From contig OZ218950.1 of NCBI GenBank assembly GCA_965112735.1, forward strand, positions 5,270,001-5,334,000: a DNA stretch of 64,000 nt, given 5' to 3'. Below, in pieces: positions 54,001 through 62,696 of the stretch; position 1 is the stretch's first letter; each line of letters begins with the position of its first letter. This DNA comes from Phaeosaccion multiseriatum. Lineage: Eukaryota; Ochrophyta, other classes. Under the pieces are notes generated by a model. The model had not been told where the DNA came from. It did not search any database and was given only the letters and a program-made list of their open reading frames with translations. Position numbers and translations under genes: made by a program.

Positions 54001-56455
54001 TCGTCTGGTGTTCAGCTCCGGCACGGCCAACTCCGGCAACAGCGGCGCCGTGCTCATCGGCAGCGGCGCCAGCACGGGAGGACGTGGCGGCATGCTGAGC
54101 CTGACGGCGGGCAGCGGCACCAGCGGCGCTGGCGGTCTGGTACAGATGTATGCTGGTGTGAGCACGGTACTGACGGGCGGTGTGTTGAGCATCGGGGGTG
54201 GTGAGGGCCGCGCATCCACGAGCGGGTCTGTGACTGTGCGCTCTCTGAACGCTGGCACGGCTGGTACGAGTGGTCGTCTGGTGTTCAGCTCCGGCACGGC
54301 CAACTCCGGCAACAGCGGCGCCGTGCTCATCGGCAGCGGCGCCAGCACGGGAGGACGTGGCGGCATGCTGAGCCTGACGGCGGGCAGCGGCACCAGCGGC
54401 GCTGGTGGTCTGGTGCAGATATATGCCGGTCTGAGCACGGCTCTGACGGGCGGTGTGGTGAGCATCGGGGGTGGTGAGGGCCGCGCGTCCACGAGCGGGT
54501 CTGTGACTGTGCGCTCTCTGAACGCTGGCACGGCCGGCTCGAGTGGTCGTCTGGTGTTCAGCTCCGGCACGGCCAACTCCGGCAACAGCGGCGCCGTGCT
54601 CATCGGCAGCGGCGCCAGTACGGGAGGACGTGGCGGCATGCTGAGCCTGACGGCGGGCAGCGGCACCAGCGGCGCTGGCGGTCTCGTGCAGATGTATGCT
54701 GGTGTGAGTACGGCCCTGACGGGAGGTGTGTTGAGCATCGGGGGCGGCGAGGGCCGCGCGTCCACGAGCGGGTCTGTGACTGTGCGCTCTCTGAACGCTG
54801 GCTCGGCTGGTACGAGTGGTCGTCTGGTGTTCAGCTCCGGCACGGCCAACTCTGGCAACAGCGGCGCCGTGCTCATCGGCAGCGGCGCCAGCACGGGAGG
54901 ACGTGGCGGCATGCTGAGCCTGACGGCGGGCAGCGGCACCAGCGGCGCTGGTGGTCTGGTGCAGATGTATGCTGGTGTGAGCACGGCCCTGACGGGCGGT
55001 GTGGTGAGCATCGGGGGCGGCGAGGGCCGTGCGTCCACGAGCGGGTCTGTGACTGTGCGCTCTCTGAACGCTGGCACGGCTGGCACGAGTGGTCGTCTGG
55101 TGTTTAGCTCCGGCACGGCCAACTCCGGCAACAGCGGCGCCGTGCTCATCGGCAGCGGCGCCAGCACGGGAGGACGTGGCGGCATGCTGAGCCTGACGGC
55201 GGGCAGCGGCACCAGCGGCGCTGGTGGTCTGGTACAGATGTATGCTGGTGTGAGCACGGCTCTGACGGGCGGTGTGGTGAGCATCGGGGGCGGCGAGGGA
55301 CGCGCGTCCACGAGCGGGTCTGTGACTGTGCGCTCTCTGAACGCTGGCACGAAGGGTACGAGTGGTCGTCTGGTGTTCAGCTCCGGCACGGCCAACTCTG
55401 GTAACAGCGGCGCCGTGCTCATCGGTAGCGGCGCCAGCACGGGAGGACGTGGCGGCATGCTGAGCCTGACGGCGGGCAGCGGCACCAGCGGCGCTGGCGG
55501 TCTGGTGCAGATGTATGCCGGTGTGAGTACGGCCTTGACAGGCGGTGTGGTGAGCATCGGGGGAGGTGAGGGCCGCACATCCACGAGCGGGTCTGTGACT
55601 GTGCGCTCTCTGAACGCTGGTACAGCGGGTGCGAGTGGTCGACTGGTGTTTAGCTCTGGTGTGGCCACCTCCGGCAACAGCGGATCTGTACTGATTGGCA
55701 CGGGAGCTGCCACCGGTGGTCGCGGAGGTGCCATTTCGATGGCTGTGGCAGCCGGTGACAGTGGAATGGGTGGAAGTATTACTATTGAGGCGGGCAGCAC
55801 CAGTGCGACCACCATGAATGGTGGGAATGTGGTGGTGAAGCCGGGCAACAACGGCGGTACCACTCTGCCTGGAAGCATTGAACTGCAGGACGGCCTTGGG
55901 AATGTGGCAGTGACAGTTTCGGCAACTACGGTCATTGACAGCGCATCTACGACAGATCTGTCTTCTACGACGGCCATGACCATTGATTCGGGTGATACCT
56001 TGTCAATCGCGTCGGCCGCAGCGACTACGCTTGTTTCGACTACTTCGGTAGCTATCACAGCAAGCGGAGGTGCGATCACCCTGAACCCGTCCACCCATGT
56101 GACTTTCAACGGCAAGGAAGTTCGAGGCTGGATGATGGGTTCTGGGACGCATTCAAGCGGCGCACTTCTCACCACTGGTACAACCGCAGCTACCATCGAT
56201 GCAATTGTTGGGCAGTTCACAAGAACAGCGTCGGGAGACTTGTCAGGTGGTGGCACAGAGGTGGTTCGAATCGCGAACTCATTGGTCACCACGTCAGACT
56301 ACGTCATCGGCACCATCACCTCTTCCTGCGATAACAAAGTGATGGGCCTGGTAAGCACCACGATTAGTGCGGGAACAATCGACTTCGGCGTCTACTTGGA
56401 TTGTTCGACCTCGAGCACTTATACTTTGAGTTTCGTTGTCTACAAGATTCTATGA
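1..56455 (+). CDS. giant tandem-repeat protein, 5' partial, frame interrupted by indels
   Basis: An open frame enters at the left edge (first full codon at 3) and ends at TGA 56453-56455. No intron is visible. About 55.6 kb is a 91-codon unit repeated in frame; the last ~800 bases are unique. From the codon at 48 to the equivalent codon at 55511 is 55,463 bases, which is 203 x 273 plus 44. The small indels I located at 26304-26309 and in 30339-37502 sum to +44. Removing them would leave one frame of about 18,802 residues in this window, roughly 1.6 MDa, plus whatever lies upstream. The units are Gly (25 of 91) and Ser (16 of 91) rich and net basic, with alternating hydrophobic residues suggesting a beta-solenoid or fibre. 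No enzyme motif, membrane segment or known domain is recognised. The start, and any signal peptide, is outside the window. A role as a secreted, surface or wall fibre is inference only. Decay into a pseudogene is possible but less likely than assembly error. Confidence 0.75.
26304..26309 (+). other. isolated +1 G frameshift in the array
   Basis: The usual ATC-GGGGG-C of the unit reads ATC-GGGGGG-C here. The extra G moves the repeat frame by one. The original frame then runs on out of register, as an Arg/His/Trp-rich translation, to a stop at 27951-27953. This is the only indel I found between 1 and 30338. A homopolymer miscall is the simplest reading. Confidence 0.85.
30339..37502 (+). other. 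dense indel cluster disrupting the repeat frame
   Basis: About 37 indel sites fall in this 7.2 kb. All but one are insertions, mostly one extra G or C. Examples are near 30339, 31061, 31112, 31455, 31564, 31594, 32046, 32171, 32204, 32419, 32758, 33671, 34073, 34708, 34892, 35194, 35318, 35533, 35901, 35980, 37240, 37440 and 37500. Some insertions are 2 or 3 bases (near 32005, 32541, 32600, 33280, 35050, 35620 and 36226). The one loss is 4 bases near 37336. About 1 kb from 36,230 to 37,236 is clean. Between the indels the units are ordinary consensus units. An insertion bias like this is typical of uncorrected single-molecule reads. Confidence 0.85.
46181..46293 (+). repeat. divergent repeat segment, copy A
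   Basis: The segment departs from consensus in most codons over about 113 bases. It changes the protein to LTVGSG, GILQ, STVMTGG and AMTLVGG where other units have LTAGSG, GLVQ, STVLTGG and VVSIGGG. Flanking sequence is canonical on both sides. The following unit carries QIYAG (bases near 46498) in place of QMYAG. It looks like a relic of an older, unhomogenised unit. Confidence 0.9.
50003..50115 (+). repeat. divergent repeat segment, copy B
   Basis: This is the same divergent segment as at 46181-46293, with no difference that I can see. It starts exactly 3,822 bases later, which is 14 units of 273. The next unit again carries QIYAG (near 50321). The units further left and right do not match those around copy A in their variable sites. 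The shared tract is therefore only about 0.4 kb, which suggests conversion or a copied short tract, not a clean 14-unit duplication. Confidence 0.9.
55661..56455 (+). other. unique C-terminal region of the giant protein
   Basis: After one degenerate unit (SSGVATSGNSGSVLIG and onward) the protein leaves the repeat. It continues with Thr/Ser-rich segments of alternating hydrophobic residues, then a final ~110-residue part beginning near VTFNGKEVRGWMM. That part holds the only two Cys residues I see in the whole protein, in SSCDNK and YLDCSTSS, which could form a disulphide. It ends FVVYKIL before TGA. No transmembrane helix or anchor motif is visible. The layout of repeats followed by a small compact C-terminal domain resembles fibre-type proteins, but I do not recognise the family. 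Confidence 0.7.
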
Positions 56456-56986
56456 TGACAACACGGAGATGATTGCCGGTTGGCGATCAATAATATATAA
56501 ATACAAATGAAGTGATTTACAACAACAACAAAATAGCATTTTCCTCTTCGTCCCATAGTCCCGCAGTAGTCGTAACAGATCGCGGGCCTTTCTTTGGCGC
56601 CGGTCGCTGCCCCGCCCCAACTTCTGGCTCCCGTGCCTTAGGTTGATTCCCATAAGTCCATAATTTGTGTGCCCACGGAGGACGGAGACGCTCCTTTCCC
56701 AGCACACATGTGTCTGGTCAACCCTTTTTCGTGTATATACCATTCGTCCGTTTGTTTACCATTTAGTCTATTAAAGATAGCCTGATGTCATATAACAGCA
56801 TAGAGAATAGACTCTTTCTTCGAGATTGATGCTGTCCCTGTCTGTCTGACCTGGCCGGCCGAGGGTGTGCTACCAATTTTCGCACGGCACAAAGGACAAC
56901 AAAGCCAGTTTCTGCCAGCATCACATATTCTTACATTAACGGTAGAATGAGTGGTTTCATGGCATTCGTTTCGTTCGGGCACGTCG
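56456..56986. other. intergenic region between two convergent genes
   Basis: This 531-base stretch lies between the stop of the giant gene (+) and the stop of the aminotransferase (-), so it should hold both 3' UTRs. It is much less GC-rich than the array. A/T-rich patches occur near 56489-56505 and 56750-56775 and could be polyadenylation regions. Short reading frames on both strands show no family resemblance and are not called. Confidence 0.6.
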
Positions 56987-59030
56987 CTACGATGCCTTGG
57001 CTGCTGCAACCTGCAAAGCTTCCTCCAGTATTCGAAGGCAATCGTTCACTTCTGCCTCAGACACCACGAGAGGGGGTACAAATCGAATGACCTTAAGCCC
57101 CGCGGGCACGAGAAGTAGACCCTTCTCAGATGCCGTTCCCACAACCTCCCCGGCGAGGACGGGTGCAGTCTCCTTCAAGACCAGGCCCAAAATGAGGCCC
57201 CATCCCCGGACGCCTTCGCAGAGGGAGGGGAACTTAGCCACGAGCGCTTCCAGGCCTGGTGAGGAGAAGAGAGCCACACACATGAGCTTCAAATCCAAAG
57301 GGGAGAGAAAGAAAGGCGTAATCGAATCTATCAATACCTGCCCGTAGCTGCTCTCCTCGCGCTTGACAATTGTCCAGGAGCCCTCCATTGTCCAGTTGGT
57401 CCGCCACCGCCAGCCCGGCCGCACACGCGAGGGGGTTTCCGCCGTAGGTAGAGGCGTGGTCCCCGGGCCCGAACACGTTTGCCCTGGCCTTGCACAGCAT
57501 CGCCCCGATAGGCACCCCGCCTCCCAAAGCTTTGGCAGAGGTGAACACATCAGGCTGCACGCCCAGATTTTCGTAACCCCATAGCCGGCCAGTGCGACCC
57601 ATTCCCGTCTGCAGCAGACAAGTCGTGGAAGCGTGCCTTGTGTAAGCAAACGAACGAACGCGCAGAGCACGTCTCACACACGCGCACGCACCTGGACTTC
57701 GTCACAGATCATGAGAGCGCCGGTCTCGTCACAAATTTGCCGAATGGCCTGGAAGAACTCCTTACTCGCGGGCTTTACTCCGCCCTCTCCCTGTAGAGCC
57801 TCCATCATGATTGCAGCCACCCCGCGCCGCTTCTGGCCTGGTAGCGCGCCTCTCAACCTGCCCAGTCCATTGATGCGACCCACCTTTCGAAGTTTCGTGC
57901 AAGCAAGTTGTGGGTCGTCAGACCTCTCTATAGGAGTAAACCAACAGTTTGGCGAAAGATGGCGCTCGAGGTTCTCACCAGTTTCTTGAGCCCTTTAACG
58001 TCGTTGAGGGCCACATACTCAAAGCCCGGTACGAGGGGCCCGAAGTTCTTTTGGTACTTGGGCTGGCCTGTTGCTGATATGGTGGCCATGGTGCGACCAT
58101 GGAAGGACTGCGGATACAATATACAGAGTTTACGCGCCGGCTTGAGTCTTGGGAACACACCAGCTGGGAACCCAGGAGCGAGTACGTTACCTCGTGTGCA
58201 GTAATAATGATGGGATAGTCGATGCCCAGTTCGGTGTGCGCGTGCTTCCGAGAGAGCTTGATTGCCGCCTCATTCGCCTCCGCCCCGGAGTTGCAGAAGA
58301 AGGCCTGTCAACATAGTGGCGGCGAGCAATCGATGCAGTAACCCGTTGGTCGAGCTGCACATTTGAGCTGGCCCCGTTGCCCACGGCGTGCAGGTCTTCC
58401 TGTCTTTACCTTGTCTGCGCAGCTGTTCTCGACCAGCCACTTTGCCAGTTCTCCTTGTTGCGGAATGTAGTATAAGTTGGATATGTGGTGCAGCTTTGAC
58501 ACTTGCTCAGACACGGCCTTGGCGAACACCTTGTTGCCGTGCCCCAGAGCGCACGTCGATATGCCTGCCACAAAGTCCAAGTACTCCTTGCCGTTGATGT
58601 CTGTGAGCTGAGGGACGGAAGGCATTGCTCAGACAAGGTGACCTCCCAGGTCCAATACAACGGGCACCTACTCACCTTGCATCCGTCGCCACGGACGATT
58701 GTGAGGGGGTATCGCCCATACGTTTTTTGCACCACACTGTCGAAGACCGCTGGTGTCATACCTTCCTCTCCGGCTGATGCCGTGGCAGCGTGGGACGTCC
58801 GCGACAGCAAGGCAGCACTACTCCTTGTGTTGCAAGTCTCCTCGAACCGGCCCTGTATTCGTACAGCATAGAATCAAGCGGTTCGTTCAAACACCTTCCC
58901 TCCTCATGTCGCTCCCCACCAATTTTAAACACACCTGCCGGCGCGAGATAGCCAAGCTTCCCTGGCTGAATGCCACTCCACCGGCACAGCAGCTCCCGGC
59001 CACCACAGCCAGCAACGCCTTGTTCCGCAT
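56987..59030 (-). CDS. argD: acetylornithine aminotransferase, plastid-targeted, 8 exons
   Basis: This is a PLP-dependent class-III aminotransferase of arginine synthesis, converting N-acetylglutamate semialdehyde to N-acetylornithine. Exons (minus strand) are 59030-58935, 58852-58676, 58607-58410, 58304-58191, 58107-57979, 57883-57692, 57608-57338 and 57255-56987. All introns are GT-AG (68-105 bases), and the exons join to 481 codons plus stop. Visible landmarks are [10 protein letters not shown]; the PLP-phosphate loop [10 protein letters not shown] (N162-E166); SFHGRT (196-201); EALQGEGG (267-273); Asp299 in CDEVQ; the PLP lysine Lys328 in TSAKALGGG; and HASTYGGNP. The sequence is closest to the cyanobacterial type as I know it. 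The N-terminus has a hydrophobic signal (about residues 3-20), then GVAFSQ and an Arg/Ser/Ala-rich stretch, as in heterokont plastid precursors. The start ATG has A at -3. Ornithine or GABA aminotransferase is less likely given the SNLYY and ITAHESFHGRT context. Confidence 0.93.
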
Positions 59031-59125
59031 GTTTGCACACTGTTTTCTGTTCACCACAATCCCCGATCCTCGGATCGATCGGGCGGGAGTCGGCCGTAGA
59101 GTGCCATCGCCTCCCCCTAAAAGTA
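59031..59125. promoter_or_regulatory. 95-bp divergent promoter gap with a palindrome
   Basis: The aminotransferase (ATG at 59030, minus) and the coiled-coil gene (ATG at 59126, plus) start back to back, so both promoters and 5' leaders must fit here or overlap exon 1. A perfect inverted repeat CGATCC-TC-GGATCG lies at 59064-59077, extended by a further GATCGG to the right. No TATA box is evident. A factor-binding role is inferred from position and symmetry only. Confidence 0.45.
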
Positions 59126-59215
59126 ATGCGGAAGTTTCGTGCCGCATTGTATAGACAAATGATTCGCAGGAGGCGAAGCAGCTGCGATAGCAGCAGCACC
59201 AGCAGCAGTAGTAGC

Positions 59216-59247
<32 letters not shown>

Positions 59248-61255
59248 AAGTAGCAGTAGTAGTAGCAGTAGGAGTGGCGGTGGCCGTGGCTCTTACAGCG
59301 GCAGCCACTGTGATCACTTGGTTGACAACTTGGTTGTGGATCTGGAGAGTCTGCCAGAGCAGCAGCCACGGCATTCTCTCTCGTCTCTCGGAATCTCTGA
59401 GAATGACTTACCTGCAGGGAAGCACGAGGAGAGTATGTGTCCGAAAGGAGCAACAGCAGCCGCAGCGACAGAACATTTATGTGAGAGCCCTGGATCAGCA
59501 CCTTATGCGGCAGCCAGTCCTGCTGTTGCCGCAGCTGCTACGCTGCCCACGATGAGTCCAAAGGCTTTTGGCCTTTCTCGATGGAAAGAATATGCCATTC
59601 TCCGGCATGGAGACAAGATGCAGTTTTTGTCGAGTCGTCATGGGCAAGAGATGCTGAAAGAAACAGCGGACAGTATTCGAACAAAGGAAGTAAACAACCT
59701 CAAGGTGAGCTGGCTGCTCGCTGTTTATTATTTTATCGTAGCACCTTCTCAAGTCATGCTCAAATCGCCCACAGGCAAGACTTCAATGGGCGGAGAAACT
59801 CAACGTGGAGTTGGCGCGAGGGCTAGCGGCGAATACAAATGAAAAGAAAGATCTCGCCGTGAGAGTGCGGCAGCTGGAGCAGGAGGTTGATAGGCTGGAG
59901 GCGGACCAGCGGAGTCTACTTAAGAACGCCTCGATTCAGCAAGGAAAGGGGTCCAATCTTGAGCGGAGGCTTGCAGAAACGGACACGCTGAAGTCCTATC
60001 TCTTTGGCTCTTCTTCATCCCGCCGAGAGATGGATATGCATAGCGGCGCCAGCGAGAAACGAACGAGGTAAGGCCCCGTCTTCCAGCCCCAAAGCGTGTT
60101 CAGTACGCATGCTCTTAAGCGTGTCCAATGTTACCTTTCTCTGCACGTGTATAGCGCTTCCCACCACCGGACAGGCTCGAGACACGCAACCCGAGCCGCC
60201 AATGCCCCATCCTTGGATCAGGACCACCCCGAGGTATGACCCCACACTGGAGCAGAAAGAATAAAAGAGAACTCATTGATCACACTACTGCTTCCTCTCA
60301 CACGCTTGTGGCGGCTCAGATGCGAAGAGTGGTGGACCTTCTGAAGCTGGAGATGAGCGAGCTTCGTCGGAGACACGCCGCCGAACTCGCGCAAATGTCT
60401 GGCCGCATGGCCAAGCAGAGACTTGTGCTACACAGAGTAGAGGTGCAGTAAGGGTGTAAACACAGCTATGGAGCTGGAGGGAGGAGCGCGTGGTCACTAC
60501 TTTCGCCGCCTAACACCTCCTCCTCACCCTTGCTATCATACTCTTGGCAGGGAGAGAGAGATGGGCTCCTGGCTGCGGTGGAGTCACAGGCCAAGTACTG
60601 GAGTAGTATAGGACCACCACCTGCTTTGGACACGTGTCAAGAACCCACGTCTCTAGGGGTCGCCCCTCAAGGAGACGCTTCTTCCTTTTTAACACCAAGC
60701 GCTTCCCAGGACGCTGGCTGAAGTTTGGTTTTTACACAACACACTCCATCCACACGAGAATGCAGGAGCTACTTACGAGAATGTACGATATCGCCATCGG
60801 ACTGGCGCCTGTTGTGGTGGTGCTCTGTCTACGTTCCCGCCCGTGTTACAACCAAAGCAGTCCCGATTCTCTGCCCCCTTGTTTCTCTTCACAACTCTCC
60901 CACAGCCCTGATAACTAGACGTGCCCACATGTTGGGGCAAGCGGAGCCGATCCCTCCGAGCAACAAGGTAAGAGGCTCTTGACTTCAGTTATGCTGGCCC
61001 CGATCAAGGGTGGGGCCCTCTCATGTGTCCACCAACAATAGTGAGATCCCTCACAAGTCACCTCGCCTCCCCTCGCCACAAGCAGGCTGTGTATTTGTGA
61101 CACGCTCGATCTGGGTGCACGCTTTGTCTTCTCGGAGACTCCCTCCGCACCTGCTCAAACCACCTGGTCGTGCGATAGGGGAGCGAATGGTCACCCTGTT
61201 GGCGGAGACCTTTCGGACGTGGTGGGATCCGAGAAAGCACGACGAAATCGCATAG
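59126..61255 (+). CDS. coiled-coil protein of unknown function, 8 exons
   Basis: Proposed exons are 59126-59704, 59775-60067, 60155-60233, 60320-60442, 60551-60633, 60710 to about 60810, 60906-60967 and 61058-61255 (stop TAG). Phases match at each junction and give about 505 residues. Residues ~14-60 are Arg- then Ser-rich (poly-Ser from AGT/AGC repeats). A basic segment around RWKEYAILRHGDKMQF follows. Heptad-like coiled coil runs at about 187-260 (LAVRVRQLEQEVDRL) and again in exon 4 (VVDLLKLEMSELRRRHAAEL). The protein ends WWDPRKHDEIA. Exons 1-4 are the best supported. The exon 5 donor (phase 2, 76-base intron with a T-rich tract) is preferred because it opens exon 6. Reading straight on instead would stop at 60719-60721, or at 60449-60451 if exon 4 is not spliced. 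The exon 6 donor is ambiguous (60811, 60817 or 60820). I do not recognise the family. A scaffold or cytoskeletal role would be a guess. Confidence 0.65.
59189..59271 (+). repeat. AGT/AGC trinucleotide microsatellite encoding poly-Ser
   Basis: About 83 bases of AGC and AGT triplets, with a run of about 12 near-uninterrupted AGT around 59219-59248, encode a Ser tract near the N-terminus of the coiled-coil gene. It is in frame, so length changes by triplets would keep the gene open. Confidence 0.9.
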
Positions 61256-61656
61256 CTTGAAGCATGTTGGGAGCGAGCGAGGAGGAAAGGGAAGGAGGAT
61301 CCCTCGATCGACCCAGCCCTCCAAGTCGGGATGGAAGCAGCAGCTGTGAATGAACGACGACGACGACAATTCTCGGCCTATCCTGCGCTGGGATCGGGCA
61401 GCACCCCGCTGTATGGGTCAGACTACGCAGAGAGCTGTCGACCAGAAACCAAAAGCTCTGAGACGCCGCTGACACGCTGTTGCAAAGTTTTCGATAGCGC
61501 TTTTTCGCCCCCCACCCGTCCATAGCCCATAGCTCCCTGGCTGACGCCAGCAACAGCTGACAGGAGGACGAGCTCCATGAATCGCTCCATAGCGAAGCGT
61601 CGTGTAAAAGTAATTAATGCGTCAATTTCCCCATCCCGTGGGTACATTTGGCCAGG
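61256..61656. other. intergenic region between two plus-strand genes
   Basis: This is about 400 bases between the coiled-coil stop and the next ATG. An in-frame TAA at 61615-61617 precedes the downstream ATG. The left part is purine-rich (61260-61300). The short open frame at 61331-61525 has no recognisable features and no clear splice partner, so I treat it as chance. The region presumably holds a 3' UTR and a promoter, but I see no TATA box or other clear element. Confidence 0.5.
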
Positions 61657-62661
61657 ATGGGTGGCCTGCCCGCGGTGCGAAAAAGCAACTGTCCCCGGGC
61701 AGCAGCACCACTGACAGGAGCATACAGCAGCAAGGGGAACGCGAGTAGTTCAGCAACCTTCATGTCAGGTACCCTGCGTCCTGACAAGTCGAGCGACTCT
61801 CATAATGGAGGAGGAAATCTAATGGCAACTAATGGAGCGCCAGGTGAGGGGGGATGCGGGAAGGGGGCGGTTGTTCCTGGTAGGCTAGCTTGCGGCCGTA
61901 GATCTTCCCTGGTTACTTGCGGGGAGGGGGGGTGCAATTCCGCTTATTCGATTCATGCGCAGGGGCGGACAGCGAAAACCTTACCCGTTCTGCCTTGCAC
62001 ACGCGCCCCATGATTTCCCCCACATCGGCAACAGCAGGTCGTGGCGGGGGCAAGAGCCGAAAGGGGGCTGTCCCAACTCACCCAGGAGGTGAAGGGGGAG
62101 GAGGGGAGTGGACAATGGCCCATCCCAAGCCAGGAGTAGCCGGTTTGGAAACGATGGGTGCCCTGACCCCGCAGCGGGTATCTTCAGCGCCGCCCACGGA
62201 GCATTCTGCAAACATGGCTTCTTGGCAGCATCAGCAGCAGCACCAGCAGCACCAGCACCAGCACCAGCAGCAGCAGCAGCAACATGCCCATGGCAGGGCC
62301 CCACCGCAGCAGCAGCAGTCAGGTGGGCCCATGGGAATGGGCGCACCTCAGCAGCAGCAGGCTCGAATGATGGCTCCCCCACCACAACAAGGACAGCAGG
62401 CCACTCCCCCGCATCCGCCTCAGGCACAGATAGGTATGCCTGGCCAAATGTCTCCGCAGCGCCTACCACAGCAGCAGCAGGGAGGGCAGCAGCCGCCGCC
62501 ACCGCAAGGTATCCCCCAAGGCCACATCACTGGACAAATGGGGCAGCGAGCAGGGCCCCAACAAGGCCAAATGGGGATGGGCGGCGGCCCTGGGATGCCG
62601 AGAGTAGGAATGAATGTGATGCCAGCACAATCATCCCAGCAGATGGCGTTGCCTCCTCATG

Positions 62662-62696
<35 letters not shown>

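Larger units (their letters stand above)
1..55660 (+). repeat. 273-bp coding tandem array, about 204 units
   Basis: The unit is exactly 273 bp: for example the start of the GTGCAGATG motif at 42 recurs at 315. I counted one consensus unit by hand as 115 G, 78 C, 37 A and 43 T, which is about 71% GC with strong G excess on the coding strand. Outside the listed indels every unit keeps the same length. Differences are mostly single bases that recur in many units. Protein-level variation is concentrated at a few sites: STVL or STAL; NAG followed by TAG, TKG, SAG or AAG and then TSG, SSG or ASG; and GGMV or GGML. The last near-consensus unit ends at about 55,610-55,660 and the next copy is strongly diverged. 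The left border is outside the window. Confidence 0.97.

Noticed and set aside
1-55660. CRISPR array or non-coding satellite
   Set aside because: The repeats abut with no spacers. An exact multiple of three, preserved over 200 units with one open sense frame and amino-acid-level variants, argues for coding sequence.
1-55660. Period of 273 bp equals 26 turns of B-DNA
   Set aside because: The arithmetic is exact at 10.5 bp per turn, but 91 codons explains the length and no other evidence links it to DNA phasing.
56450-57009. Small frames in the convergent intergenic region (56450-56743, 56517-56705 and 56788-57009, minus strand)
   Set aside because: There is no recognisable motif, the composition is low in coding character, and the last one overlaps the end of the aminotransferase.
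58970-59125. Upstream in-frame ATG at 58970 for the coiled-coil gene
   Set aside because: It would run antisense through exon 1 and the promoter of the aminotransferase. The ATG at 59126 gives a clean divergent arrangement.
60634-60721. Stop of the coiled-coil gene at 60719-60721, with exon 5 read straight through
   Set aside because: Possible, but 60634-60709 looks like a normal 76-base intron. Splicing it opens a further frame whose phase fits two more exons to 61255. cDNA would decide.
61331-61525. A 64-codon plus-strand frame in the gap before the Gln-rich gene
   Set aside because: It has no family resemblance, and no splice sites tie it to either neighbour.
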